From Candidatus Omnitrophota bacterium (GTDB taxonomy: Bacteria > Omnitrophota > Gorgyraeia > 2-02-FULL-51-18), in the NCBI GenBank assembly GCA_016196505.1, contig JACPXO010000035.1, forward strand, positions 1 through 6,743: a stretch of DNA of 6,743 nt, in the 5' to 3' direction. A program made the translations under genes and the position numbers. Positions 1-4,876 of the stretch are shown here, piece by piece. Under the pieces are notes generated by a model. It saw nothing but the letters and a program-made list of their open reading frames with translations. It did no database searches and was not told the origin of the DNA. How positions within the stretch are numbered: the first letter of the stretch is position 1; each line of letters opens with the position of its first letter.

Positions 1-204
1 GATAGATTCGGCATGCAGTTGGCCGGAGGGATCACGATGCTCATATGGACACAGGTTTTTGTCAACTTGGGCATGACCATGGGGCTTTTGCCTGTCGTGG
101 GAATGCCTCTCCCGCTCGTCAGTTACGGCGGATCCTCAGTCGTCATCACCATGCTCGCCATAGGCCTCCTGCTTAATATCAAGATGCACAGGCCTCTCTT
201 CTAG
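1..204 (+). CDS. rodA: RodA-type SEDS peptidoglycan polymerase, C-terminal end (5' partial)
   Basis: The reading frame is open from the first base and stops with TAG at 202-204, giving the last 67 residues of a polytopic membrane protein. The visible segment contains FVNLGMTMGLLPVVGMPLP followed at once by LVSYGGSS. This is the conserved C-terminal signature of the SEDS family (RodA/FtsW/SpoVE). A hydrophobic last helix (VVITMLAIGLLLNI) and a short basic tail follow. The GMxxGLxPVxGxPLP form is more typical of RodA than of FtsW, so RodA is preferred. RodA polymerises lipid II glycan strands in the inner membrane for side-wall elongation, with a class B PBP as partner. The true start lies upstream of the window; the ATG at position 13 is internal. 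Family assignment is strong; RodA versus FtsW is moderately sure. It is probably a separate transcription unit from the pilus genes, because a long non-coding block and a promoter lie between them. Confidence 0.9.
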   Translation, partial: DRFGMQLAGGITMLIWTQVFVNLGMTMGLLPVVGMPLPLVSYGGSSVVITMLAIGLLLNIKMHRPLF

Positions 205-206
205 AT

Positions 207-262
207 CCCCGACAAATTCCTATCCACCCTCCCACGAGTCACCTCACAGTGGATTCTCGGGG
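207..262. repeat. Nested inverted repeats directly after rodA
   Basis: Three symmetrically nested arm pairs are visible. CCCCGA (207-212) pairs with TCGGGG (257-262). ATCCAC (222-227) pairs with GTGGAT (249-254). GAG (236-238) pairs with CTC (243-245) around a TCAC loop. Together they could form one long interrupted hairpin beginning two bases after the RodA stop codon. No T-tract follows, so it does not fit a standard rho-independent terminator. It could stabilise the 3' end of the rodA mRNA or be part of a structured element on either strand. Each pair alone is short; the nesting is what makes it notable. Confidence 0.45.
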
Positions 263-273
263 TCCTGTCCTTC

Positions 274-331
274 GGCGGGCGCCTTCGTCCTCGTCGTAAC
301 TTCGTTCGACTGCGGGCGAAGGCATCCCGCC
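274..331. repeat. Imperfect hairpin with 13 paired positions
   Basis: GGCGGG (274-279) plus GCCTTCG (281-287) can pair with CGAAGGC (317-323) plus CCCGCC (326-331). The only interruption is a small internal loop (C280 opposite AT 324-325). Inside, GTCG (293-296) and AAC (298-300) can pair with GTT (304-306) and CGAC (307-310), closing a TTC triloop with one bulged T. The result is a strong two-level stem, with no following T-run. It lies between the rodA-proximal nested repeats and the long inverted repeat, and its function is unknown. Confidence 0.5.
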
Positions 332-389
332 TCGGCCACCCCTCGAATGCCAGCCACCCGCTATTCATGAGAGTCCCAAGAAACCAGAC

Positions 390-547
390 CTTCGAGCCAC
401 GAGGGGGTCTTCTTTCAAGCGAGACCTTGACGAGAGCGAGCGCCACGGAACACTATCTTTGCAACCGCGAGCCGAGTCACGAGCTAGACTGCCTCGGTGG
501 GGCAGTCGACGCGTGTCTCGCTGAAAGAAGACCCCCTCGGGGCGAGG
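390..547. repeat. Long near-perfect inverted repeat, 25-26 bp arms
   Basis: The left arm at 400-425 is the reverse complement of the right arm at 515-539, apart from one extra base in the left arm (AAGCGAG against CTCGC-TG). Pairing continues outwards after one mismatch (GCC 396-398 with GGC 541-543). After a two-base bulge it continues again (CTTC 390-393 with GAGG 544-547, one G-U). The 89-base interior holds its own perfect 7-bp stem at 487-507. The whole could be a miniature transposable element with terminal inverted repeats, a dispersed palindromic repeat, or a structured RNA. No clear target-site duplication flanks it and no T-tract follows. The arms were read directly; the function is unknown. 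Confidence 0.75.
487..507. repeat. Perfect 7-bp stem-loop inside the long inverted repeat
   Basis: GACTGCC (487-493) and GGCAGTC (501-507) are perfect reverse complements around a 7-base loop, TCGGTGG. An alternative pairing of CCGAG (472-476) with CTCGG (493-497) would compete with it. The stem sits close to the right arm of the 390-547 inverted repeat, so the element may fold as a branched rather than a simple hairpin. Confidence 0.5.
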
Positions 548-614
548 AGGGTAGTGTGTCGGGAGGGGCCAAAATAGTGGGTAGAGAGACTCCTAGGGCT
601 CAAATTAATCACTA

Positions 615-643
615 TTGACTAATTTTAATATATAGTATATTAT
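615..643 (+). promoter_or_regulatory. Sigma70-type promoter of the pilus-motor operon
   Basis: TTGACT (615-620) matches the -35 consensus at 5 of 6 positions. TATTAT (638-643) matches the -10 consensus at 5 of 6. The spacer is exactly 17 bases and very AT-rich. Transcription would start near 650, giving a short leader of about 20 bases that carries AAAGGA (654-659) before the ATG at 671. It is the only recognised promoter in the window. The genes downstream lie close together, so it probably drives the GGDEF-like gene and the pilT-pilB-pilC genes together. This is a sequence match only, assuming a housekeeping sigma factor with the common consensus. Confidence 0.75.
626..642. promoter_or_regulatory. 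AT-rich palindrome overlapping the -10 box, possible operator
   Basis: TAATATA (626-632) and TATATTA (636-642) are perfect inverted arms around TAG. The right arm covers most of the -10 hexamer, so a dimeric repressor bound here would block RNA polymerase. In such AT-rich DNA a palindrome can arise by chance, so the regulatory role is a suggestion based on position and symmetry only. Confidence 0.35.
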
Positions 644-670
644 TTTAATCAAGAAAGGACAAAAATAACT

Positions 671-1567
671 ATGCCAAACCTAGGTAAATTTACCTTTATG
701 CCCACGAGGTCGAGATACCAGCTTTTGGTGTCTTTTTGCCTGATGTCCGTGGTTCCTGTGTTGGTTGGCGTCTATATCGCGTCTCTCTTTGTCAAATTCC
801 CCTTTCAGGACAATCCAGAGAATATCATGACTATTTCTTGGGTCAGTCTCTTTAGTCTGGCTTTGTCCTACTTAGGGTATCTGGTCACGCGAGGCCTGGT
901 CCATCCGATCGAGGAGGTGACCCACACCGCCCAAAGGATAGCCGAGGGGAAGGTGGAGGAGCCGGTGCTGTTGGATATTCAGGGCTGTGACGAGCTTGAG
1001 GAGTTGTCCTCGAGTCTAAAAACGATCTCGAGCAACGCCAGGGAACTCCTTGAAAAGGTGGAGAAGCTTTCCCTCAAAGACAAGCTGACCGGCCTGCACA
1101 ATGCCTCGTATATCCGGGATCGTTTGAATGAGGAGATCCAGCGCGCCATCCATTACCAGTGTCCCTGCTCGTTCGCTTATTTTGTCGTGGAAAACCTTGA
1201 TCTCTACGCCTCGCGTTACGGCCAAAGCGCGGCCGAGGAGGTCTTAAAGCTGATCGCGGGTGTTTTTAACCGCTATCTCTCCGATTTCGACAAAGCGGCG
1301 CGCATCACCCAAGAGGAATTCGTGATCATTTTCCCCGATAGGAATAAAAAGAAAACGATCGAGGTGGTGGAGAAGATCGAAAAGGACATTGACCACGGTG
1401 TGTTCCTCAAGGTCGTTCCGGAAGACAAGACCCGGTACAAGGTGTTCGCCGGGGTGAGCGAAGACCCGCTCGACGGCGTGTCGGAAACGGAACTTTATAA
1501 CAAGGCCCAACGCAGAGCCAAGATAGCCATGGCCAAAGGCGACGCCCTGGTCGAGGCGTTCGCTTAA
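671..1567 (+). CDS. Membrane protein with HAMP and degenerate GGDEF domains
   Basis: A 298-residue protein with two predicted membrane helices (about 17-41 and 52-74) joined by only about ten residues. A HAMP linker follows (about 71-124: HPIEEV, RIAEGKVEEPV, then CDELEEL), then a GGDEF-family domain from DKLTGLHN (137-144) to the end. The fold is recognisable but the active site is not. The GGDEF signature is TQEEF (213-217), the first metal-binding Asp is replaced (Val172), and the guanine-binding Asn and Asp of the IND motif are Ala180 and Ser181. The RxxD inhibitory site is also missing its Arg. Diguanylate cyclase activity is therefore unlikely. A role as signalling scaffold or nucleotide sensor at the inner membrane is more plausible. 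The start has AAAGGA at 654-659 and follows a good promoter. It is the first gene of the operon, 44 bases before pilT, so control of pilus motors is inferred. Confidence 0.85.
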   Translation: MPNLGKFTFMPTRSRYQLLVSFCLMSVVPVLVGVYIASLFVKFPFQDNPENIMTISWVSLFSLALSYLGYLVTRGLVHPIEEVTHTAQRIAEGKVEEPVLLDIQGCDELEELSSSLKTISSNARELLEKVEKLSLKDKLTGLHNASYIRDRLNEEIQRAIHYQCPCSFAYFVVENLDLYASRYGQSAAEEVLKLIAGVFNRYLSDFDKAARITQEEFVIIFPDRNKKKTIEVVEKIEKDIDHGVFLKVVPEDKTRYKVFAGVSEDPLDGVSETELYNKAQRRAKIAMAKGDALVEAFA

Positions 1568-1611
1568 GGGCTATTTACGGAGTGAGGCTTAAAGGATAAA
1601 GGGAGGTTCGT

Positions 1612-2682
1612 ATGGATAAATTCAAATCTTTGGAAGAGATCTTAAGACTGGTGGTGTCTAAAAAGGCCTCCGATCTGCATATCGGTGACGGGGTGTGTCC
1701 CTCCATGCGACTCGACGGCGAACTGCAGTTCATTTCGGATGTGCCGTTCACACGCGACCAAGTGCTTCAAATGCTGAGGGAACACTTGTCCGAGGAGCGG
1801 CTCAAGCTTTTTGAGAAACAAAGGGAGCTGGATTATTCTTTCGGTGTTCCGGGCCTCGGACGTTTTCGCGTGAACCTTTTTTATCAGCGCTCGAGTCTCG
1901 GGGTGGCCATCCGCGCCCTGCCGTTCGATCCCATGACTTTTGAGCAGATCGGTTTTCCCAAAGCGGTCGCCGAGGGGCTGGTGTCCAAACCCAGCGGCCT
2001 TATTCTGGTGACCGGCGCCACCGGGAGCGGAAAAACGACGACGCTCGCCACGATGATCGATCACATCAACGAACACCAGTCCTGCAATATCGTCACCATA
2101 GAGGACCCCATTGAGTTCATCTATAGGAACAAGAAGTCCATCATCAACCAGCGGGAAGTGGGGTCCGACACGCTTTCTTTTAACGAGGCCTTGAGGCATG
2201 TCTTGAGACAGGACCCGGATGTCATTCTCATCGGTGAGATGCGGGATCTCGAGACCATCGAGATCGCCCTCACGGTCGCTGAAACGGGCCACTTGGTGTT
2301 CGCGACGCTACACACGCCGGATGCGGTGCAGTCGATCAACCGCATCATCGACGTTTTTCCGTCCCACCAGCAGCAACAGGTCCGGGTGCAGGTGTCTTTC
2401 GTGCTTCAGGCGATCATTTCCCAACAACTGGTTGGAAGGGTGGGTGGGGGGCTGGCGTTGGCGGAAGAGATCTTGATCGTGACGCCCGCCATTAGAAATC
2501 TCATCCGCGAGTCGAAATCCCATCAGGTCTACTCGTCTATTCAAATGGGGCAGAAAGACGGGATGCGCACGCTCAATATGAGTCTGGCGGAACTGGTCAA
2601 AAATAAGGTGATCGCCAAGGAATCCGCGATCGGCCGCTCTTCGGACGTGCAAGAACTGGAGAGACTTCTGGGTGCCAAGTGA
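1612..2682 (+). CDS. pilT: Type IV pilus retraction ATPase PilT
   Basis: A 356-residue protein, close to the usual PilT length. PilT is a cytoplasmic hexameric ATPase that depolymerises pili, powering twitching motility and DNA uptake. The N-terminal domain opens with SKKASDLHI (16-24). The RecA-like domain has Walker A GATGSGKTTT (135-144), the Asp box IVTIEDPIEF (160-169), Walker B VILIGEMRD (204-212) and the His box TGHLVFATLHT (225-235). AIRNLIRE (293-300) is the C-terminal motif characteristic of PilT and needed for retraction; it separates PilT from PilB and GspE. There is no MshEN domain and no tetracysteine zinc site, as expected for PilT. The start is well supported by GGGAGG at 1601-1606, five bases before ATG. 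All catalytic motifs are intact. The next gene begins 34 bases after the stop. Confidence 0.97.
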   Translation: MDKFKSLEEILRLVVSKKASDLHIGDGVCPSMRLDGELQFISDVPFTRDQVLQMLREHLSEERLKLFEKQRELDYSFGVPGLGRFRVNLFYQRSSLGVAIRALPFDPMTFEQIGFPKAVAEGLVSKPSGLILVTGATGSGKTTTLATMIDHINEHQSCNIVTIEDPIEFIYRNKKSIINQREVGSDTLSFNEALRHVLRQDPDVILIGEMRDLETIEIALTVAETGHLVFATLHTPDAVQSINRIIDVFPSHQQQQVRVQVSFVLQAIISQQLVGRVGGGLALAEEILIVTPAIRNLIRESKSHQVYSSIQMGQKDGMRTLNMSLAELVKNKVIAKESAIGRSSDVQELERLLGAK

Positions 2683-2699
2683 CCGATGAGAAAAACGGC

Positions 2700-2703
2700 G
2701 GAG
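2700..2703 (+). promoter_or_regulatory. Weak, distant ribosome binding site of the MshEN-only gene
   Basis: GGAG here is the best Shine-Dalgarno match before the ATG at 2717, but it lies 13 bases upstream, further than usual. No alternative start codon lies upstream in frame before the TGA at 2687-2689, and the MshEN fold needs residues right from position 8, so ATG 2717 stands. Translation may be weak, or coupled to pilT. Confidence 0.35.
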
Positions 2704-2716
2704 CCCAAAGCAATTT

Positions 2717-3154
2717 ATGAGAAAGTTAATCCAGAAAAAATTGGGAGAGTTGCTCATTGAGGGCAAGTGGATCACCCCGGAAAATTTGGAAGCGGCGCTT
2801 AAAGTTCAAAGCGAAAAAGGCGGGCTTTTAGGCCAGATCCTGGTCAATCTGGGGTTCACCACGGAGGAGGCGATCGCGCAGGCCTTAACGGCGCAGTACG
2901 GTTTTCCTTACCTCCCGCTCGGGGGTTATCAGATCGACCCTGAGGTGATGAAAACCATCCCCGTGCACGTCGCCAAACAGTACGCCGTGATGGCCGTGGA
3001 CCGCGTGGGCAATGTCCTGACGGTCGCGATGTCGAACCCTTTGAACCAGGAGGCGATAGAGGACTTGGAGCTCATGACGCACCTGAAGATCCAGGTGTTC
3101 GTCTCCACGATGAGCGATATCGCCAGGACCATCGAGCGCTGTTACAAGGCGTGA
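2717..3154 (+). CDS. Free-standing MshEN (GspE/PilB N-terminal) domain protein
   Basis: A 145-residue soluble protein made almost entirely of one MshEN domain, the module that precedes the ATPase core in many PilB, MshE and GspE proteins. It has no ATPase core. MshEN domains of the MshE type bind c-di-GMP through two 24-residue motifs separated by five residues. Here the layout is exact: KLGELLIEGKWIT begins motif I (8-31, ending Gln31), the spacer is SEKGG (32-36), and LLGQILVNLGFTT begins motif II (37-60, ending Gln60). The first Arg of each motif is Lys8 and Leu37. A second subdomain follows (about 71-143) with the familiar LTVAMSNPLN (101-110). It lies between pilT and pilB and shares its architecture with the N-termini of both downstream ATPases. 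It could be a c-di-GMP receptor, a regulator competing with the motor N-domains, or a motor adaptor. The family call is firm and the function inferred. Confidence 0.9.
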   Translation: MRKLIQKKLGELLIEGKWITPENLEAALKVQSEKGGLLGQILVNLGFTTEEAIAQALTAQYGFPYLPLGGYQIDPEVMKTIPVHVAKQYAVMAVDRVGNVLTVAMSNPLNQEAIEDLELMTHLKIQVFVSTMSDIARTIERCYKA

Positions 3155-3160
3155 CGAACC

Positions 3161-4876
3161 ATGGCTAACTTAAAGGAACGCATAGGCCAGCTTCTTTTGG
3201 ACAACAATCTCCTGACCCGGGAGAAGTTGGACGAGGCGCTGAAGATCCAACGGGAGAAAAAAGAATCGCTCAGCGACATCCTCGTCCGGCTCGGCACCGT
3301 TTCGCGCGATAATCTGCTTGAAGTGATCAGCGTCGATCTGGGAATACCCGCCATCCATTTGACCCGTTATAAGATCCCTCCCGAGGTCGTCAACGCCGTC
3401 CCTAAAAAAACCGCCCAGCTTTATTGCCTGATGCCGGTCTCGCTTTTTGCGAAGACTTTGACGGTGGCGATGGCGGATCCCTTGAATCTGATCGCCATTG
3501 ATGACGTGCGCCGGATGACGTCCTACGAGATCCGGCCGGTGCTGGCCAACGAGAAAGATATCCGCGACACTCTTGAGCTCTATTACAAAGAGAAACCGGG
3601 GGCTCCCGCCGCTAAGTCCGCGGCCGGTAAAAAGGAAGGGAAGCCGGTTCTTGAGGAGTCGGGGCTCGAAGAATCCTTAAGACTCATCGAAAATGAACCG
3701 GTGGTGAAACTCACCAATACCATTCTGGCGGAGTCGCTCCGGCTCCGCTCAAGCGATATTTTCATTGAGCCGCAGGAAAAAAATTTCAGGGTGCGTTTTC
3801 GCGTCGATGGCCTGCTTCAGGAAGGCGCCACTTCTTCCCGTGAGATGCACGCGGGGGTGGTTTCGAGGATCAAGGTCATGTCCAACCTGGATATCGCCGA
3901 GCACCGCCTTCCTCAGGACGGTCGCTTCAAGATCAAACATGAAGGCAAGGAGGTGGATTTCCGGGTTTCCGTTCTGCCCACCTATTTCGGCGAAAAGGTG
4001 GTGCTGAGAGTCCTGGATAAGAACCAGTGCATTTTAGATCTTGATGAGTTGGGCCTGGAACCGGAGCCGTTGGAAGATCTGAAAAAAGCGGGGCTTCATC
4101 CGCACGGCATGATCATTATCTGCGGGCCGACCGGTTCGGGGAAAACGACGACGCTCTACGCGCTTCTCAAAATGATCGACACGCCCGATAAAAATATCGT
4201 GACCGTGGAAGACCCAGTGGAATTTCAGATCGAGGGGATCAATCAGGTGTCGATCCGGTCGGAGATCAATCTGACCTTCGCTTCCTCCTTGAGGTCCATT
4301 TTGCGGCAGGACCCCGATATCATCATGGTGGGAGAGATGCGCGACGCCGAAACCGGGGACGTGGCGATCAAGGCGGCCCTCACGGGCCACTTGGTCTTGA
4401 CCACGCTTCATTCGACGACGGCCGCGGGCGCCGTGACCCGGCTTCTCAACATGGGGGTAGAGCCATTTTTGGTGACTTCGAGTCTGCTGATGGCAGGATC
4501 TCAGCGGCTTGTCCGGCGTGTCTGCGGCCACTGCAAGGAAAGTTACGAACCCGCGAAAGAACTGCTTCATCAAATGGGGGTGACGGATAAAATGCTCAAA
4601 GGGCAAAAGCCGCTGTTTTACCGCGGGCGCGGCTGTGAGCATTGTTTGAAAAAAGGGTATGCCGGACGGGCTGTTTTGATCGAGGCCATGCGCTTGACGC
4701 CCGAGGTGAAAGGGCTCATTTTGAAAGGCGCGCAGGAATATCAGCTCAAAACCGCCGCGCGCAAAGCCGGCATGAGATCGCTCCGCGAGGACGGGATCGC
4801 GAAGGTGTTGAAAGGGGTCACCTCTCCCGAAGAAGTGATGCGCGTGACCGTCAAAGATCAGGACACGGAAAAATGA
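3161..4876 (+). CDS. pilB: PilB/GspE-type pilus assembly ATPase (first of two)
   Basis: A 571-residue cytoplasmic hexameric ATPase of the PilB/GspE family, powering pilin polymerisation through the platform protein PilC. An MshEN domain occupies about 5-142, followed by a polar Ala/Lys/Gly-rich linker (about 143-165) and the N2 domain (SSDIFIEPQ from 197). The core has Walker A GPTGSGKTTT (322-331), Asp box IVTVEDPVEF (346-355), Walker B IIMVGEMRD (387-395) and His box TGHLVLTTLHS (408-418). The tetracysteine zinc site is complete: Cys455, Cys458, Cys492 and Cys495. MshEN motif I begins RIG and is fairly conserved, but motif II begins SLS, losing the Gly, and ends in Asp rather than Gln. The ATG lies six bases after the preceding stop with AAGG at 3146-3149, so translational coupling is likely. 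It overlaps the next gene by four bases. PilB and GspE cannot be separated by sequence alone; linkage to pilT favours PilB. Confidence 0.93.
   Translation: MANLKERIGQLLLDNNLLTREKLDEALKIQREKKESLSDILVRLGTVSRDNLLEVISVDLGIPAIHLTRYKIPPEVVNAVPKKTAQLYCLMPVSLFAKTLTVAMADPLNLIAIDDVRRMTSYEIRPVLANEKDIRDTLELYYKEKPGAPAAKSAAGKKEGKPVLEESGLEESLRLIENEPVVKLTNTILAESLRLRSSDIFIEPQEKNFRVRFRVDGLLQEGATSSREMHAGVVSRIKVMSNLDIAEHRLPQDGRFKIKHEGKEVDFRVSVLPTYFGEKVVLRVLDKNQCILDLDELGLEPEPLEDLKKAGLHPHGMIIICGPTGSGKTTTLYALLKMIDTPDKNIVTVEDPVEFQIEGINQVSIRSEINLTFASSLRSILRQDPDIIMVGEMRDAETGDVAIKAALTGHLVLTTLHSTTAAGAVTRLLNMGVEPFLVTSSLLMAGSQRLVRRVCGHCKESYEPAKELLHQMGVTDKMLKGQKPLFYRGRGCEHCLKKGYAGRAVLIEAMRLTPEVKGLILKGAQEYQLKTAARKAGMRSLREDGIAKVLKGVTSPEEVMRVTVKDQDTEK
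4860..4863 (+). promoter_or_regulatory. Ribosome binding site fixing the second pilB start
   Basis: AGGA lies nine bases before ATG 4873, inside the end of the first pilB. The frame is open upstream to 4642, but the extra 77 residues are unlike any ATPase N-terminus: they are the first pilB read in another frame. The MshEN domain starts right after ATG 4873. An ATGA overlap with the upstream stop (4873-4876) is the classic arrangement for coupled translation. Confidence 0.7.

Larger units (their letters stand above)
205..614. other. Intergenic block without a convincing gene, rich in inverted repeats
   Basis: About 410 bases between rodA and the promoter of the next operon. The stretch is GC-rich and ends abruptly in AT-rich promoter DNA after about 600. 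It contains three non-overlapping foldable regions, annotated separately at 207-262, 274-331 and 390-547. Open frames exist on both strands (367-618 on +, 201-446 on -) but lack ribosome binding sites and recognisable domains. Both read through the arms of the long inverted repeat, which is why each encodes the same ERRPPRG string. No run of T follows any of the stems, so no intrinsic terminator for rodA can be called. It may be a dispersed non-coding repeat, a structured RNA, or the 3' region of the rodA transcript. I do not recognise a known RNA family in it. Confidence 0.6.

Noticed and set aside
201..446. 81-codon minus strand frame in the intergenic block, GTG start
   Set aside because: Arg-rich composition, no good ribosome binding site, and it overlaps the rodA stop and one arm of the inverted repeat.
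235..480. Direct repeat CGAGTCAC at 235-242 and 473-480
   Set aside because: Eight bases shared once within GC-rich DNA, without regular spacing or flanking similarity; likely chance.
532..542. Small CCCC-CTC-GGGG hairpin at the edge of the right arm
   Set aside because: Four base pairs around a three-base loop in GC-rich DNA can occur by chance, and it competes with the much longer stem.
390..547. The long inverted repeat as a rho-independent terminator for rodA
   Set aside because: The loop is nearly 90 bases, no T-tract follows the right arm, and it lies about 190 bases after the stop codon.
367..618. 83-codon + strand frame in the intergenic block
   Set aside because: No ribosome binding site, no domain, and it runs through both arms of the inverted repeat into the promoter.
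2686..2760. 24-codon frame (ATG 2686, TGA 2758) overlapping the start of the MshEN-only gene
   Set aside because: It shares only an ATGAGAAA string with the real start and has no domain or good ribosome binding site. Conservation would be needed to call it a leader peptide.
4642..4872. Upstream extension of the second pilB frame, adding 77 residues
   Set aside because: The extra residues are Arg-rich and resemble no ATPase N-terminus. They arise from reading the first pilB in another frame. The MshEN domain, AGGA site and ATGA overlap all point to ATG 4873.
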